This document shows, piece after piece, positions 17,328 to 27,508 of a DNA stretch of 64,000 bases. Made by a program: the position numbers and the translations under genes. The stretch's first letter is position 1, and the number at the start of each line of letters is the position of its first letter. Source of the stretch: Bacteroidales bacterium (GTDB lineage Bacteria; Bacteroidota; Bacteroidia; Bacteroidales; P3); assembly GCA_009783885.1 (NCBI GenBank), contig WRCN01000006.1:31474-95473 (forward strand), written 5' to 3'. Under the pieces are notes generated by a model, which worked only from the letters and a program-made list of their open reading frames with translations, did not search any database and had not been told where the DNA came from.

Positions 17328-18821
17328 AATCTCGTCAGCAATTTTACGATCATTGGAAAGTCTTGGTACTTTGTGCTGTCCGCCTAATTTACCGTTCTGT
17401 TTAAGCCAGTTGTAAAATGTCTTTTCAGGAACAGAAATAATTTCCGGCAACGTTAACATCAAGTCATGATAGCGCTTGGCTTCGTAGTCACTGTTTTGAG
17501 ATTTGAGTGCATTATCCAAAACTTCTGAAAAATATTGTAGATCTAGTGGTGGTTTTGAAAATTCAATCAGCCATTGATGACGAGCGTGTTTTCCGTCTTC
17601 CAAATAAACGGGAGCAGCTGTAAAATCAACGATTTCAGCGTTCGTTTTTTCACAAGCAATCGTTAACGCTTTGATCGCATTATCTTCAATCAACTCCTCG
17701 CCAAACGCATTAATGAACGTTTTTGTGCGCCCGCTGATTTTGATGCGATAGGGCGAAAGGTTTGTAAAACAGACCGTATCACCAATCACATAGCGCCACA
17801 GGCCTGCATTTGTCGTGATGACGATGGCATAATTTTTATTCAACTCAACTTGATCTAAAGTTAAAACTTTGGGCTGTTCTTCGTGAATATATTCGAGCGG
17901 AATAAATTCATAAAAAATGCCGTAATCCAACATCAACAACATATCGTCGCCACTGATAGTATCTTGGATTCCGAAAAAACCTTCGCTAGCATTGTAGGTT
18001 TCAATATACGTCATTTTCGGAGAAGAAATCAGATCTTTGAATTGTTTTCGATAAGGTGTAAAACTAACGCCGCCATGAAAGAAAACTTCCAGATTCGGCC
18101 ACACTTCACTAATATCTTTTTGACCCGAAATTTCCAAAATTCGTTTGAGTAAAAGCAGTGTCCAAGAAGGAACTCCGGCGATGTTTGTTACATTTTTTTC
18201 AATGGTGGCATGTGCCATTTTTTCAATTTTTTCTTCCCATTTATCCATCAAAGCAATATCCAAATTCGGAACTCGAAAAAACTCTGCCCAAAACGGAAGA
18301 TTTTGAATTAAAATCGCAGAAACATCACCGTAATAGGCATCGCTGTTCATTTCGCAAATGTAATGACTACCGCCCATGCCCAAACTTCGTCCGTCTAATA
18401 AAGCAGAATCAGGATGGTTATTCAAATACAGCGAAAACAGGTCTTTCCCGGCTTTGTAGTGGCATTCTTCCAAGGATTCCGGGCTTACGGGGATAAACTT
18501 ACTTTTACTCGCCGTTGTTCCCGAAGATTTAGCAAACCATTTAATGTCGGACGGCCACAATAATTGTTGTTCGCCCATACGCAAACGGTCGATGTAGGGT
18601 TTAAGCGTGTCGTAGGAATTTAATGGAACGCGTTGTTGAAATTCTTCAACGGAACGAATGGTTTTGAAATCATACAATCGTCCGTATTCTGTGTTTTCCG
18701 CAGCATTCAGAAGTTTGATCAGCCATTCACGCTGAACATCCTGTGGGTACTTCAAAAACAATTCGATTTGATGAATGCGCTGACGCGTAAACCACGATAT
18801 GACCGAAGTAACAAATGCCAT
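17313..18821 (-). CDS. GH3 superfamily acyl-adenylate enzyme
   Basis: A 502-residue protein of the GH3 superfamily. In plants these enzymes adenylate hormones such as auxin or jasmonate and join them to amino acids; bacterial members are common in Bacteroidota, with no settled substrate. Visible motifs are the ATP-binding KSSGTTASKSKFIPVS (about 90-105), NASEGFFGI, and YRIKISGRTKTFINAFGEELIEDN near the start of the small C-terminal domain. It is the downstream partner of an LptF/G permease (3-nt gap), so the two are probably co-transcribed. Confidence 0.9.
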   Translation of the reverse strand: MAFVTSVISWFTRQRIHQIELFLKYPQDVQREWLIKLLNAAENTEYGRLYDFKTIRSVEEFQQRVPLNSYDTLKPYIDRLRMGEQQLLWPSDIKWFAKSSGTTASKSKFIPVSPESLEECHYKAGKDLFSLYLNNHPDSALLDGRSLGMGGSHYICEMNSDAYYGDVSAILIQNLPFWAEFFRVPNLDIALMDKWEEKIEKMAHATIEKNVTNIAGVPSWTLLLLKRILEISGQKDISEVWPNLEVFFHGGVSFTPYRKQFKDLISSPKMTYIETYNASEGFFGIQDTISGDDMLLMLDYGIFYEFIPLEYIHEEQPKVLTLDQVELNKNYAIVITTNAGLWRYVIGDTVCFTNLSPYRIKISGRTKTFINAFGEELIEDNAIKALTIACEKTNAEIVDFTAAPVYLEDGKHARHQWLIEFSKPPLDLQYFSEVLDNALKSQNSDYEAKRYHDLMLTLPEIISVPEKTFYNWLKQNGKLGGQHKVPRLSNDRKIADEILQIV

Positions 18822-18824
18822 AAT

Positions 18825-19904
18825 TTATTTCGGAGCAATTCTTAATAAAATTAAAGCAATTAAGCCGAAAAGGATGATGGGTAACCATGCCGCCAACCAT
18901 ACGGGAAAATTTCCAAACGCAGCAAACACCCGTGAAATCTGCAAAAACAGAATAAATGAAAACGCAATCATCAACCCCATCGCAAGATGAAAACCGGTCC
19001 CTCCGCGTGTTTTCCGAGACGAAATCGAAACGCCGATCAACGTCAGAACCAAAGCTGCAAAAGGGTGTGAAAAACGAACCATGGAATCGTATCTATATTC
19101 TTTTATTCGGGGAGAACCACGCATTTGTTCGCGTTTGATAAAAGCTTGCAATTCGCTGTGGGTCATTGTAGCGACCTCATACTGATCGTGAGAAAAATCG
19201 CTTGGAAGAATAGGAAATTCCATAATTTTTTCATAGCCATGCTCAATACTTTCGCCCACCGAATCCAAGATTCGAATGTAATAATTATGTAGAATCCAAA
19301 CGGCTCTTGCGGAGTCAAACTGAATGGATGTTGCCGAAATCTTTTTCAAAAGTCCGTCTTCCGGAGTGATATGTTCAAAAGAAAATTGATGTCCTAAATT
19401 TTGGTGCACATCGAAACTTGCGACATAATAAAACGACGTTGAATCATGCTGAAAATGGATATTGCGATCTCGATTGTAATAGGGATTACGAATATATTGT
19501 TGTTCGAAAGCAAGACGCGGTTGATTTACTTTTGGGATCAACACATTTGAGAAATAAACGTTCAATACCCCAATCAAAACAGCACAAATCAAATAAGGCA
19601 CCATCAATCGCTTGAAACTAATTCCCGAACTGAGCATAGCGACAATTTCCGAATTTGCAGCCATTCGAGAGGTGAAAAAAATCACCGCTATAAACGTGAA
19701 TAAAGCACTAAACATATTCACGAAAAAAGGAATAAAATTCACATAATAATCAAAAATAATGGCGTTGAGAGGTGCTTTTTTTTCAATAAAATCACTGATT
19801 TTTTCCGAAACATCAAATACAATCACAACCAAAATAATCAAGATCATGGAATAAACAAACGTTCCCAAGAATTTTCGGATTAAATACCAATCTAATTTTT
19901 TCAT
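18825..19904 (-). CDS. LptF/LptG family permease (YjgP/YjgQ)
   Basis: A 359-residue inner-membrane protein with three N-terminal helices (about 10-120), a periplasmic beta domain (about 130-275) and three C-terminal helices (about 280-355). The family forms the membrane part of the Lpt exporter that moves lipopolysaccharide to the outer membrane with LptB. The LDWYLIRKFLGTF start and SGISFKRLMVPY coupling region are characteristic. LptG is somewhat more likely than LptF on the N-terminus, but I cannot decide. Own promoter 16 nt upstream. Confidence 0.9.
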   Translation of the reverse strand: MKKLDWYLIRKFLGTFVYSMILIILVVIVFDVSEKISDFIEKKAPLNAIIFDYYVNFIPFFVNMFSALFTFIAVIFFTSRMAANSEIVAMLSSGISFKRLMVPYLICAVLIGVLNVYFSNVLIPKVNQPRLAFEQQYIRNPYYNRDRNIHFQHDSTSFYYVASFDVHQNLGHQFSFEHITPEDGLLKKISATSIQFDSARAVWILHNYYIRILDSVGESIEHGYEKIMEFPILPSDFSHDQYEVATMTHSELQAFIKREQMRGSPRIKEYRYDSMVRFSHPFAALVLTLIGVSISSRKTRGGTGFHLAMGLMIAFSFILFLQISRVFAAFGNFPVWLAAWLPIILFGLIALILLRIAPK

Positions 19905-19920
19905 CGCAGTAATTTTTTTG

Positions 19921-19928
19921 CAAAGATA
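19921..19928 (-). promoter_or_regulatory. -7 element for the LptF/G gene
   Basis: CAAAGATA, i.e. TATCTTTG on the minus strand, 16 nt before the ATG. Confidence 0.7.
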
Positions 19929-20006
19929 CGAAAAAAAACGAAACTTTGTTTTGTTTTTTAATTACGAATTATCAATTATCAATTACGAATATGCTTTTTT
20001 CAAATT

Positions 20007-21422
20007 CTAATACCGATAATGCTCCGCTTTGTAAGGTCCGTCAACGGGAACGCCAATGTAATCAGCCTGTTCAGGCGTGAGTTTGGTGAGTTTTACGCCA
20101 ATTCTGTCCAAATGTAAACGCGCTACCTCTTCGTCTAATTTTTTAGATAGGCGATATACTCCGACTTTGTAAGTATCTTTATTTTTCCACAAATCTAACT
20201 GAGCCAACGTTTGATTTGTAAATGAATTACTCATCACAAAACTCGGGTGTCCTGTTGCACAACCTAAATTCACCAAACGTCCTTCTGCCAAAAGAAACAT
20301 GCAATGTCCGTCGGGAAAAACAAATTTATCAACTTGCGGTTTGATGTTTATTTTTTGGATGCCCGGCATGTTTTCCAATTGTTCCACTTGAATTTCGTTA
20401 TCGAAGTGTCCGATATTACAAACGATGGAATCATCTTTCATTTTTTTCATGTGTTCGAGCGTGATCACATCTTTATTTCCTGTTGTGGTTACGTAGATAT
20501 TTCCTTCATGCAAAACATCCTCAATCGGAGCTACCTCAAAACCTTCCATTGCTGCTTGTAATGCGCAAATCGGGTCAATTTCCGTCACAATCACACGTGC
20601 TCCATAACCACGCATTGAGCGTGCACAACCTTTTCCCACATCGCCGAAACCCAGCACCACAACCACTTTTCCGGCAATCATCACATCCGTTGCACGTTTA
20701 ATCCCATCTGCCAAAGATTCTTGACATCCGTAAAGATTATCGAATTTCGATTTCGTTACAGAATCGTTTACATTGATTGCAGGAATGAGCAATTCGCCTT
20801 TTTCCATCATTTGATATAACCGATGAACGCCCGTTGTGGTTTCTTCCGAAACACCTTTCCACTCGGCAACGGTGCGATGCCAGCGTTGATTATCTTCTTT
20901 CAAAATGGCTTTCAAACTGTCTAAAATCACGCCTTCTTCTTTGCTGCTTGGTGTATAATCTAAAACTTTTGCATCGTTTTCGGCAGCATAACCTTTGTGA
21001 ATAAATAAGGTTGCATCACCACCGTCATCAACAATCAATTGTGGCCCTTTTTCTCCAGGAAACGCTAACGCTTGATTGGTGCACCACCAGTATTCTTCGA
21101 GTGTTTCGCCTTTCCACGCAAACACCGGAATGCCCGCAGCAGCAACAGCAGCAGCAGCGTGATCTTGTGTGGAAAAAATATTACAACTGCACCAACGCAC
21201 GTCTGCGCCCAATTCCACTAAGGTTTCAATCAATACTGCCGTTTGAATGGTCATGTGCAACGAGCCCATAATTCTCACATCTTTCAACGGTTTTTCCTTG
21301 CCGTATTTTAGGCGTAAGCTCATCAGACCCGGCATTTCTTTTTCTGCGATCGCAATTTCTTTGCGACCAAATTCTGCCAAACTGATATCGGCAACTTTGT
21401 ACTTCAAATTGTAGTCTGTCAT
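20007..21422 (-). CDS. ahcY: Adenosylhomocysteinase
   Basis: A 471-residue S-adenosylhomocysteine hydrolase, which splits SAH to adenosine and homocysteine and keeps methylation going. NAD-binding [24 protein letters not shown], the [15 protein letters not shown] and DDGGDATL substrate-site segments, and the C-terminal DKFVFPDG...[24 protein letters not shown] and KAEHYRY end are all present. An upstream in-frame ATG would add 20 residues across the promoter, so 21422 is taken as the start. Confidence 0.98.
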   Translation of the reverse strand: MTDYNLKYKVADISLAEFGRKEIAIAEKEMPGLMSLRLKYGKEKPLKDVRIMGSLHMTIQTAVLIETLVELGADVRWCSCNIFSTQDHAAAAVAAAGIPVFAWKGETLEEYWWCTNQALAFPGEKGPQLIVDDGGDATLFIHKGYAAENDAKVLDYTPSSKEEGVILDSLKAILKEDNQRWHRTVAEWKGVSEETTTGVHRLYQMMEKGELLIPAINVNDSVTKSKFDNLYGCQESLADGIKRATDVMIAGKVVVVLGFGDVGKGCARSMRGYGARVIVTEIDPICALQAAMEGFEVAPIEDVLHEGNIYVTTTGNKDVITLEHMKKMKDDSIVCNIGHFDNEIQVEQLENMPGIQKINIKPQVDKFVFPDGHCMFLLAEGRLVNLGCATGHPSFVMSNSFTNQTLAQLDLWKNKDTYKVGVYRLSKKLDEEVARLHLDRIGVKLTKLTPEQADYIGVPVDGPYKAEHYRY

Positions 21423-21451
21423 TTTTTTTTGTTTTTTAATTTGAACAGGGG

Positions 21452-21482
21452 CAAAGGTACGATTTTTTGTCCATATTTCCAA
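21452..21482 (-). promoter_or_regulatory. ahcY promoter
   Basis: On the minus strand TTG (21482-21480), 20 bp, then TACCTTTG (21459-21452): an exact consensus with 29 nt to the ATG. Confidence 0.75.
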
Positions 21483-21633
21483 ACTTTACAATTTATACAT
21501 TATATAAATAAGTTAATAAAATATTTGATATTCAGAATAAAACATCATATAATATGGTGTTATTTACGGGCTCTAATCTCTATATATATTTCTCAATATT
21601 CATTTTTCATTTCTCATTTCTCATTTTTTTTCG

Positions 21634-21641
21634 TATCTTTG
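21634..21641 (+). promoter_or_regulatory. -7 element of the por operon
   Basis: TATCTTTG, 39 nt before porP. Upstream lie direct repeats of TTTCTCAT/TTTTTCAT. Confidence 0.65.
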
Positions 21642-21680
21642 CAAGTTCCAAATAGTGTAAATATAGTATAAATCCGCGAA

Positions 21681-22613
21681 ATGAGCGTAAAGAAATATAG
21701 TCTGTCTGTAGTTGTGCAGTGTGTTCTTGTAACGTGTCTGTACAGTCAGCAAATGCCACAAATTTCGCACTATATGTTTAACCCACAGATGTATAACCCC
21801 GCAAGCGTCGGATTCTCAAACAGTATTTTAGCCAGCGGTATCCACCGCCAGCAGTGGTATGGCATGGAAGGCGCACCGCAAACCACGATCATATCTATTG
21901 ATGCTCCCTTGAGAATAATTAAAAGTGGGGTCGGATTGAACATCACAAACGACCAAATCGGCTGGTTCAATAACACCTACATTCAGTTGGCATACAACTA
22001 CCAACTGCCTTTCTTGAATGGCACTTTGGGCATGGGTATTCAGGCCGGAATGAACAACTTTGGACTTAAATTAACAGATATCAGACCACCGGAAACCCCG
22101 AACGATATTGTTCTTCAAAACAAAGATGATGCTTCGAGATTTTTGTTCGACGTCTCTCTCGGTCTCTTTTATCAAGTTTTAAATCAATACGAAATCGGGA
22201 TTTCGTTAGGGCATCTCAATGCACCGAGATCACCTGATTTACACTACCAGCAAGCACGCTGCTTAAACCTCTCGGGCAACTATCATTTTACGCTCGACCT
22301 ATTTCCAAAAATTGATTTTGTGCCATCAACACTCATCAAGACCGATTTTTCTTCCACGCAAATTGATTTATCGTTGGTTGGTGTTTATGATAAGCAATAT
22401 TGGGCCGGAATTTCTTGCCGATTAGGCGAAGTTGTGTTGATGGGGGGGTTATTCATCAAGCAAATGCAAGTAGGGTTAGCCTATGATTTGGCAACGAATT
22501 GGATGTTTAAAAGTTCTAAAATTGGCGGCAGTTTCGAGATTTTCGCTCGTTATGCTTTCAATTTGAGCGTAGATCGAATTCCTAAAAGTTATAAAAACTC
22601 AAGATACCTTTAA
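21681..22613 (+). CDS. porP: Type IX secretion protein PorP/SprF family
   Basis: A 310-residue outer-membrane beta-barrel protein. Signal peptide to about residue 23 (ending LYSQQMPQ), then the family signature QISHYMFNPQMYNPASVGF. PorP-type proteins bind the PorKN complex and link the secretion machine to the surface. It heads porP-K-L-M-N in the same order as in Porphyromonas, which supports its assignment as the secretion-linked PorP and not one of the many SprF paralogs. Confidence 0.92.
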   Translation: MSVKKYSLSVVVQCVLVTCLYSQQMPQISHYMFNPQMYNPASVGFSNSILASGIHRQQWYGMEGAPQTTIISIDAPLRIIKSGVGLNITNDQIGWFNNTYIQLAYNYQLPFLNGTLGMGIQAGMNNFGLKLTDIRPPETPNDIVLQNKDDASRFLFDVSLGLFYQVLNQYEIGISLGHLNAPRSPDLHYQQARCLNLSGNYHFTLDLFPKIDFVPSTLIKTDFSSTQIDLSLVGVYDKQYWAGISCRLGEVVLMGGLFIKQMQVGLAYDLATNWMFKSSKIGGSFEIFARYAFNLSVDRIPKSYKNSRYL

Positions 22614-22686
22614 AACCGCTACAACTTGAATTAGACAAACATACATAAAACTAAACTCGAATTTAAATAATAAAACATTATCAAAT

Positions 22687-24072
22687 ATGAATCTGAACAA
22701 GCAAATTTTGAAACAGCACGCAGGCATCATTTTAGCCCTTGTGTTAATGTTGATGAGTTGTCAAAGAAACACCGGTTATGGTCAATTGATCGGTGTGCAG
22801 GACAGAAATCGAGCCATTCCTCCAATTCCACACGGAATGGTTTATATTCCAAGCGGACATTTCATCATGGGTGCCGGTGGAGACGACCCTTCTTATTCCA
22901 TGAATAACACACCTAGAACGGTTAGTATTTCAGCCTTTTATATGGACGAAACAGAAATCACGAACAACCAGTATCGCCAATTTGTCAACTGGGTTATTGA
23001 TTCGTTGAAGTTTCGACTTCTCGGTGAAGTTGATCCTGCTTTCTTGATTGAAGATCCAAATGATGAATATGGCGGTCTTCCGGCGATTAATTGGAGACAT
23101 CGTCCTAGAAGATGGACTCCTGAGATGTTAGAAGCAATAGAACAGCTGTACACTCCGATAGAAGAGCGCTATTATCGTCGGAGAGAGATTGATACGCGCA
23201 AACTTAATTTTGAGTTTCAGACTTTCGACTATCGCGCTGCTGCTCAACGTTCGGAAGGCGAAATAGATAGCAGATACGATGGAATTCACATGGCTTCATT
23301 CGCAACCCGTCCGCAATCACTCAGAAGTCGTGCCGGATATATCAGAAGGCATGTCGTGAATGTTTATCCCGATACACTTTGCTGGATTGTCGATTTTTCA
23401 TATTCTTACAACGACCCTATGGTGCGTTCGTATTTCAGCAGTCCGATGTATGACCATTACCCCGTTGTCGGTGTGAATTGGCATCAAGCTAGAGCATTTG
23501 CTAAATGGAGAACCATTATGCATAACAATGACTTAACCCGGAGAGGTTTTGCCGAATTGAATGAATATCGTTTGCCAACCGAAGCCGAATGGGAGTTCGC
23601 CGCTCGCGGTGGATTGGAATTGAATCCATACCCATGGGGAGGCCCGTATGCCATGAATATGAACGGATGCTTGATTGGAAACTTCAAGCCTCAACGTGGA
23701 AAATATGCCCTTGATGGTGGTCTTTATCCGGTTATCGTTGGACACTATGCACCTAACGACTACGGCTTATATGACATGATGGGCAATGTTGCCGAGTGGT
23801 GTATAGATATGTTCACAGAATCTAACGAAATGGCTCACGATTTCAATCCGGTTGTTGAATACGATGCCAAATCGGATGACCCAATGGCGAAAAAACGCAA
23901 AGTGATCAGAGGCGGTTCGTTCAAAGATTTTGCCGAACTCTGCAAAGTTTACCATCGTCACTACGAATATCAAGACACTGCAAAATCCTATATCGGATTC
24001 CGTTGCGTAATGTCTTATCTTGGTCGAGATAGAAATGACAATATGAGAACAGCATCTAACGTTCACAGATAA
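22687..24072 (+). CDS. porK: Type IX secretion lipoprotein PorK/GldK
   Basis: A 461-residue outer-membrane lipoprotein (lipobox LMSC, Cys25) with a formylglycine-generating-enzyme-like fold: GMVYIPSGHFIMGAGG, FYMDETEITNNQYRQFV, PVVGVNWHQARAFAKWR, RLPTEAEWEFAARGG, GLYDMMGNVAEWCIDM and KVIRGGSF. PorK forms the periplasmic ring with PorN under the outer membrane. The region 150-240 holds an insert rich in Arg and Tyr that is usual for GldK. No known catalytic role; the fold is structural here. Confidence 0.96.
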   Translation: MNLNKQILKQHAGIILALVLMLMSCQRNTGYGQLIGVQDRNRAIPPIPHGMVYIPSGHFIMGAGGDDPSYSMNNTPRTVSISAFYMDETEITNNQYRQFVNWVIDSLKFRLLGEVDPAFLIEDPNDEYGGLPAINWRHRPRRWTPEMLEAIEQLYTPIEERYYRRREIDTRKLNFEFQTFDYRAAAQRSEGEIDSRYDGIHMASFATRPQSLRSRAGYIRRHVVNVYPDTLCWIVDFSYSYNDPMVRSYFSSPMYDHYPVVGVNWHQARAFAKWRTIMHNNDLTRRGFAELNEYRLPTEAEWEFAARGGLELNPYPWGGPYAMNMNGCLIGNFKPQRGKYALDGGLYPVIVGHYAPNDYGLYDMMGNVAEWCIDMFTESNEMAHDFNPVVEYDAKSDDPMAKKRKVIRGGSFKDFAELCKVYHRHYEYQDTAKSYIGFRCVMSYLGRDRNDNMRTASNVHR

Positions 24073-24078
24073 TCAATC

Positions 24079-24138
24079 GTAGGGGTGAGGTTAGCTCGCC
24101 CATCAAACAAGAGCGGCAGAGGATCAGCCTGCCCGCCA
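24079..24138. repeat. Family A palindromic repeat, copy 5 (eroded)
   Basis: CGTAGGGGTGAGGTTAGCTC GCCC at the left; the right arm GGCAGAGGATCAGCCTGCCCGCC is divergent. Lies between porK and porL. Confidence 0.6.
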
Positions 24139-24169
24139 AAAAAAATAATCAATAAAACAAAAATATACT

Positions 24170-24880
24170 ATGGGACTTGTAAGAAAATTCAATGAAATTG
24201 TAAGAAGTAAAAAATACAGAGTTTTTATGTCAATGCTCTATGGTTGGGGCGCATCACTCGTGATTTTGGGAGCTTTGTTTAAAATCAATCACTACCCCGG
24301 AGCCAACGTGATGCTTATCTTAGGGATGGGCGTAGAAGCCCTCATTTTCTTCTTTTCCGCTTTTGAACCAATTCACGAAGAAGTTGATTGGACATTGGTG
24401 TATCCGGAATTAGCAGGAATGGGGCATACTGAAGGGTACAAACAACGTTCTTCAGAAGAAGAACGTATTCTCAGCGAAAAATTAGACAACTTGCTCAAAG
24501 CAGCACATATTGATGCCGAGTTAATCGAAAGTTTAAGTACTGGTTTGAACAAACTCAATGTTACGGCTAAATGTTTGAACGCATCAACAGACATTATGGG
24601 TGTGAACACAAATTATGCTGATCAATTGACTGTATTAACCGAAAGTTTGGGTCGTTTGAATGTACTTTATACTCAACAACTCGAAGCTTCGTCGCGCCAA
24701 ATGGAAGCCACTGCAAAAGCTCAGGACAACATGAACCGCATTGCTGAAACTTTAGCCGGCACATTAGAAAGTTCGGCAAAATATAAAGAAGAAATCAGCC
24801 ATCTGGCGGAAAAAGTATCTTCGTTGGATAAAATCTACGGCGGGATGCTATCAGCAATTAAAAACGTAGGAAACAATTAA
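24170..24880 (+). CDS. porL: Type IX secretion motor protein PorL/GldL
   Basis: A 236-residue inner-membrane protein with two membrane helices (about 19-40 and 47-66; FMSMLYGWGASLVILGALFKI and MLILGMGVEALIFFFSAFEP) and a long cytoplasmic coiled coil. GldL and GldM form the proton-driven motor of the secretion and gliding machine; the conserved membrane glutamate (E of GVEALIF) is present. Confidence 0.96.
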   Translation: MGLVRKFNEIVRSKKYRVFMSMLYGWGASLVILGALFKINHYPGANVMLILGMGVEALIFFFSAFEPIHEEVDWTLVYPELAGMGHTEGYKQRSSEEERILSEKLDNLLKAAHIDAELIESLSTGLNKLNVTAKCLNASTDIMGVNTNYADQLTVLTESLGRLNVLYTQQLEASSRQMEATAKAQDNMNRIAETLAGTLESSAKYKEEISHLAEKVSSLDKIYGGMLSAIKNVGNN

Positions 24881-24884
24881 AAAA

Positions 24885-24935
24885 GGCACGAGGTACTGTG
24901 GGGGTACGAGGTTTTCCGAAGCACACCTCGCACCA
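24885..24935. repeat. Degenerate inverted repeat between porL and porM
   Basis: GGCACGAGG at the left, CCTCGCACC at the right, with GTGGGGGTACGAGG inside. It may be a decayed family A element or a related one. Confidence 0.45.
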
Positions 24936-24974
24936 ATTAAAATGATTAAACAACTAAACAAATAAAACAAGACT

Positions 24975-26531
24975 ATGGCCGGAGGCAAACAAACCCCAAG
25001 GCAGAAATTGATCGGCATGATGTATTTGGTGCTAACAGCGATGTTAGCGCTGAATGTGTCGAGTGCCGTTTTATGGTCTTTCCTGACTATAAACGATAGT
25101 ATTGTAGCGACCAACAGAAACTTCGAATCAAAGATCGCTGATACATACGCTATTTTCGATAGAGCCTTAGCTGAAAACAGGGAAAAAACACAAGCAAATT
25201 TCGACAAAGCTCAAGAAGCAAGACGATTAACGGCAGAATTTCGGCAGTACGTTGAGAATTTAAGAATTCTCATGATTCAAGATGCAGTACGCGGTATTTC
25301 GGTCGATGAGGCGAGAGTGCTTAATCCACATGAGATTCGTCGTCAAGACAATTACGATACACCATCTCGGATTTTTATAGAGCAAGGCAGGGGTGAGGAA
25401 CTTCGTGAAAAAATCGAAGAATATGAGAGGGCCATGCTGGCACTTTTACCGAACGAAGAGTCACGAAAACATATCAAATCGCCATTTAATACGACTGGGC
25501 CGTTTTTTGATGCAAACGGAAGGGAAGTTTCTTGGGAAAGAGCCAACTTCTTTAAAACCATTATTGTTGCAGCTATCGCCATTTTGAATAAATTAGAAAA
25601 CGATGCTATGAATTTGGAGTTCGACGTTGTGAATGAACTCTTCCGTTTAGTGTCTGCAGGCGATTTGACATTCGACAATGTGCAGGCAAGAATTGTTCCA
25701 AAATCCACATTTGTCGCACTTGGCGAAACATTTGAAGCCGAAATATTTTTGGTCGCTTTCGACTCTAGAACAAGGATTACAGCTAATGTTAACGGTCAAA
25801 TCCTCAACAGTAGAGACGGTGTAATTAATTTTACATCACCAACCACAAGAGAAGGTGTTTTTCCGGTTACAGGATACATCAATTTGCCTGGAGGAGACAC
25901 ATATCCATTCCGAACCGAATATATCGTGGCTCGTCCTCCGGCAACAGTTTCGGCAGACCAGATGAATGTGTTCTACATTGGTGTTGATAATCCTATTACC
26001 GTCGCTGTGGGTGGCGCTGATCCCACCACCGTTCGTACGACGATTTCCGGAAACGGAAACACCGTTGAAAGAGTTGCCGGTAGCGCCAATAATTATATTG
26101 TCCGTGTAACCTCGCCCGGCGAAGTAACAGTTACATTAAGTGTGCAAACCGGAACCACATCCAGAGTTGCAGGGACGTCCAGATTCCGCGTGAAACGCGT
26201 GCCGGATCCCATCGCCGTGGTAGTTGGTATGGACGACAACGCAACCTCTATAAACAGAGACCAATTTGCAAATTCCGCAGGTTTATTACCTAGAATGCCG
26301 AGAGATTTCGACTTCCTTTTGCCAAATTTAAGAATAAACTCGTTCACGATGACAACCACCATAGGTGGCGATATTACACCATTCAGATCAAACTCCAACC
26401 GTTTTACTGATGAGATGTTCACTGCAATTCGAAATTCTAGAAGGGGTCAAAGATTCTTTTTTGAAGATATCATGTGTCAAATGCCTACGGGGCCAACACA
26501 ATTACGATCCTTTGTATTAACTATTCAATAA
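24975..26531 (+). CDS. porM: Type IX secretion motor protein PorM/GldM
   Basis: A 518-residue protein with the GldM N-terminus GGKQTPRQKLIGMMYLVLTAMLALNVSS, one membrane helix (about 17-36), then a large periplasmic part of four beta-rich domains (GDLTFDNVQARIVPKSTFVALGE onwards). It spans the periplasm, joining the PorL motor to the PorK/PorN ring. Length and order fit the family. Confidence 0.96.
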   Translation: MAGGKQTPRQKLIGMMYLVLTAMLALNVSSAVLWSFLTINDSIVATNRNFESKIADTYAIFDRALAENREKTQANFDKAQEARRLTAEFRQYVENLRILMIQDAVRGISVDEARVLNPHEIRRQDNYDTPSRIFIEQGRGEELREKIEEYERAMLALLPNEESRKHIKSPFNTTGPFFDANGREVSWERANFFKTIIVAAIAILNKLENDAMNLEFDVVNELFRLVSAGDLTFDNVQARIVPKSTFVALGETFEAEIFLVAFDSRTRITANVNGQILNSRDGVINFTSPTTREGVFPVTGYINLPGGDTYPFRTEYIVARPPATVSADQMNVFYIGVDNPITVAVGGADPTTVRTTISGNGNTVERVAGSANNYIVRVTSPGEVTVTLSVQTGTTSRVAGTSRFRVKRVPDPIAVVVGMDDNATSINRDQFANSAGLLPRMPRDFDFLLPNLRINSFTMTTTIGGDITPFRSNSNRFTDEMFTAIRNSRRGQRFFFEDIMCQMPTGPTQLRSFVLTIQ

Positions 26532-26547
26532 CAAACTCGCTATAATT

Positions 26548-27402
26548 ATGAAAAATTTAATCGTTTTAAGCATCGTTTTTTTGGCATTTATCGCCACCGA
26601 ACGCTCGCAAGCTCAAGTTGTGGAAAACAGACCGCCTTTGGATGGCTTTTTCGAAAAAGTGAATAATGTAGGCATAGAGCCTCGCCCGTACGTATTTGTA
26701 CGTGAAGCCGATGTATATATCACACGACGTGTTTGGAGAACAATTGACTTTCGTTTGAAATTCAACCAGTTTTTCTATTTTCCCGTTCAACCTATTCGAG
26801 ACCGTGTAAGTTTCATGAGTATGGTGATGACCGGCCTTGAAGAAGGCACCATCACAGCTTTCGATGCCATGACAGACGACTTCAGAAAACCTATCACCTT
26901 TGAGGAATTCATGGCCGCAAACACCAGAGTGGTTGAAAGAGATGTAGAGGATTTGGATAATCCCGGAGAATATATCAGACGTTCGGATACCTCAAGATTT
27001 AGCAACGAAGATGTGAAATTGCTTCGTGTAAAAGAAGATTGGTTTATCGACCGTCAGCGGGGTGTTCGCGATATTCGCATCATAGGATTGTGTCCGGTTC
27101 TTCAACGATTTGACGAAATGGGTAACCTTATAGGTAATCAACCTCTGTTTTGGCTTCATTATGAAAGTTGCAGAAATTTGTTTGCCAATACCGACGCCTT
27201 CAACCGTCACAACTCTGTCATGCGTATGTCGTATGACGATGTGTTTGCGTGGAAACGTTTTTTCAACAGTTTCATCATTAAAATTGACAATCAACAGGAT
27301 CGTTCAATCAATGAATACCTTTCCGGTTGGCAACTTTTGGCCGAATCCGAGCGCATAAAAATTATGTTGTTGAATTTGGAGGAGGATCTTTGGGAATATT
27401 AG
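26548..27402 (+). CDS. porN: Type IX secretion protein PorN/GldN
   Basis: A 284-residue periplasmic protein with a cleavable signal peptide (end at about residue 22, RSQAQ). GldN signatures: ADVYITRRVWRTIDFRLKFNQ, then TAFDAMTDDF and LFWLHYESCRNLFANTDAFN. It binds PorK to form the outer-membrane ring. It is 16 bp after porM and ends the cluster. porQ, porU, porV and sov are not here. Confidence 0.95.
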   Translation: MKNLIVLSIVFLAFIATERSQAQVVENRPPLDGFFEKVNNVGIEPRPYVFVREADVYITRRVWRTIDFRLKFNQFFYFPVQPIRDRVSFMSMVMTGLEEGTITAFDAMTDDFRKPITFEEFMAANTRVVERDVEDLDNPGEYIRRSDTSRFSNEDVKLLRVKEDWFIDRQRGVRDIRIIGLCPVLQRFDEMGNLIGNQPLFWLHYESCRNLFANTDAFNRHNSVMRMSYDDVFAWKRFFNSFIIKIDNQQDRSINEYLSGWQLLAESERIKIMLLNLEEDLWEY

Positions 27403-27418
27403 TTTTTTTTCATATTGG

Positions 27419-27484
27419 TCGTAGGGGCGGGGTTTACCTGCCCCTTTTTTTTATTGTAGGGGCGAGCGAACCCCGCCCCTACAA
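27419..27484. repeat. Two tandem family A repeats (copies 6 and 7)
   Basis: 27419-27447, CGTAGGGGCGGGGTTTACC followed by TGCCCC and a T-run, which could serve as the por operon terminator; and 27454-27484, TTGTAGGGGCGAGCGAACCC followed by CGCCCCTACAA. The second ends 15 bp before the recG -7 box. Confidence 0.88.
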
Positions 27485-27499
27485 TTTCATTTTTTTTCG

Positions 27500-27507
27500 T
27501 ATCTTTG
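27500..27507 (+). promoter_or_regulatory. -7 element abutting the recG ATG
   Basis: TATCTTTG ends 1 nt before the ATG at 27509. If transcription starts about 7 nt further on, the mRNA would be leaderless and may begin at or just past the GTG at 27512. Confidence 0.6.
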
Positions 27508-27508
27508 C

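Noticed and set aside
21011..21271. Plus-strand ORF with poly-Gln antisense to ahcY
   Set aside because: A shadow of the alanine-rich stretch in ahcY.
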